NCBI GenBank assembly: GCA_039798265.1
Contig: JBDKGH010000116.1
Location: forward strand, 1-23,701
Direction of reading: 5' to 3'
Source of the DNA: JBDKGH01 sp039798265
GTDB lineage: Bacteria > Bacteroidota > Bacteroidia > Flavobacteriales_D > Sanyastnellaceae
DNA: 23,701 nucleotides
How positions within the stretch are numbered: position 1 is the stretch's first letter; every line of letters begins with the position of its first letter. The position numbers and the translations under genes were made by a program. The notes under the pieces are model-generated. The model searched no databases and was not told the origin of the DNA. It was given only the letters and a program-made list of their open reading frames with translations. Below are positions 23,553-23,701 of the stretch, one piece after another.

Positions 23553-23701
23553 GGCCAACTGCGTTCAATAAATGAATAATAACTCTGAGTATTGGAATCT
23601 AAGATATAATTATTATTTGATCCAGCGTTAAATCCTACGAAACATAAACGGAGATTATTAACTGTTTCTGATTCGTCGAAGCCCCAATAGTAGTGCAAAT
23701 G
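23549..23701 (-). CDS. C-terminal end of an upstream gene, product unknown (cut by window edge)
   Basis: Reading the minus strand from the window edge, the frame is open for 50 codons and stops at a TGA (23549-23551) that overlaps the ATG of the next gene as ATGA. The residues include HLHYYWGFDESETVNNLRL, CFVGFNAGSNNNYILDSNT and SYYSFIERSWP. The overlap with the downstream start, the length without stops in an AT-rich area and the balanced composition support coding. The fragment is too short for a family call. It shows that the membrane protein gene is the second or later gene of an operon entering from the right. Confidence 0.55.
   Translation of the reverse strand, partial: HLHYYWGFDESETVNNLRLCFVGFNAGSNNNYILDSNTQSYYSFIERSWP

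Overview
The window looks like part of a chromosome from a marine-type Bacteroidota bacterium, most likely Flavobacteriales (Cryomorphaceae/Schleiferiaceae-like; the exact family is inference). The evidence is a very long adhesin with a gliding-motility/type IX secretion type B C-terminal sorting domain, a TonB-dependent receptor with an N-terminal carboxypeptidase-D-like domain, a DUF4625-type lipoprotein, and promoter-like TAnnTTTG/TTTC boxes close to start codons with little use of Shine-Dalgarno sites. Most of the window is dense core-genome-like coding sequence. Only about 22.2-22.9 kb is non-coding and repeat-bearing.

Layout. 1-1185 (-): N-terminal part of a secreted dipeptidyl-peptidase IV-like S9 peptidase, cut by the window edge. 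1314-4770 (+): a three-gene unit of a small His/Cys-rich exported protein, a TonB-dependent receptor and a DUF4625-like lipoprotein, closed by a strong terminator; it looks like a metal-acquisition unit. 4957-8436 (+): an 1159-residue surface protein (lamin-tail domain, PKD, about ten Ig-like repeats, T9SS sorting domain) whose promoter is overlapped by a near-ideal operator palindrome. 8433-10061 (-): a secreted PQQ-type sugar dehydrogenase with an unusual repeat and dockerin-like tail. 10170-11765 (+): release factor 3. 11770-15413 (-): mazG, ligA and an exported beta-barrel-like protein in one direction. 15536-16783 (+): a DEAD-box RNA helicase. 16780-20832 (-): a MacAB-like efflux set (lipoprotein adaptor, permease, ATPase) preceded by a YitT-family membrane protein; two inverted repeats lie at the starts of yitT and of the adaptor gene. 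20923-22234 (-): two unrecognised genes. 22235-22895: non-coding, with two pairs of 21-bp-spaced TAGAATTCGG repeats (possible insertion-sequence ends) and a hairpin terminator. 22896-23701 (-): a multi-pass membrane protein translationally coupled to an upstream gene whose last 50 codons enter the window.

How it fits together: the receptor operon, the adhesin, the sugar dehydrogenase and the peptidase are envelope or secreted functions for nutrient capture and surface attachment. The efflux trio is an envelope transport unit. prfC, ligA, mazG and the helicase are housekeeping genes. I see no defence system, CRISPR array, tRNA, rRNA or intact transposase. The most interesting leads are the His-rich/receptor/DUF4625 unit, three palindromic control elements (4912-4934, 19833-19850, 20835-20879), the repeat-bearing gap near 22.6-22.9 kb, and the two orphan genes at 20.9-22.2 kb.
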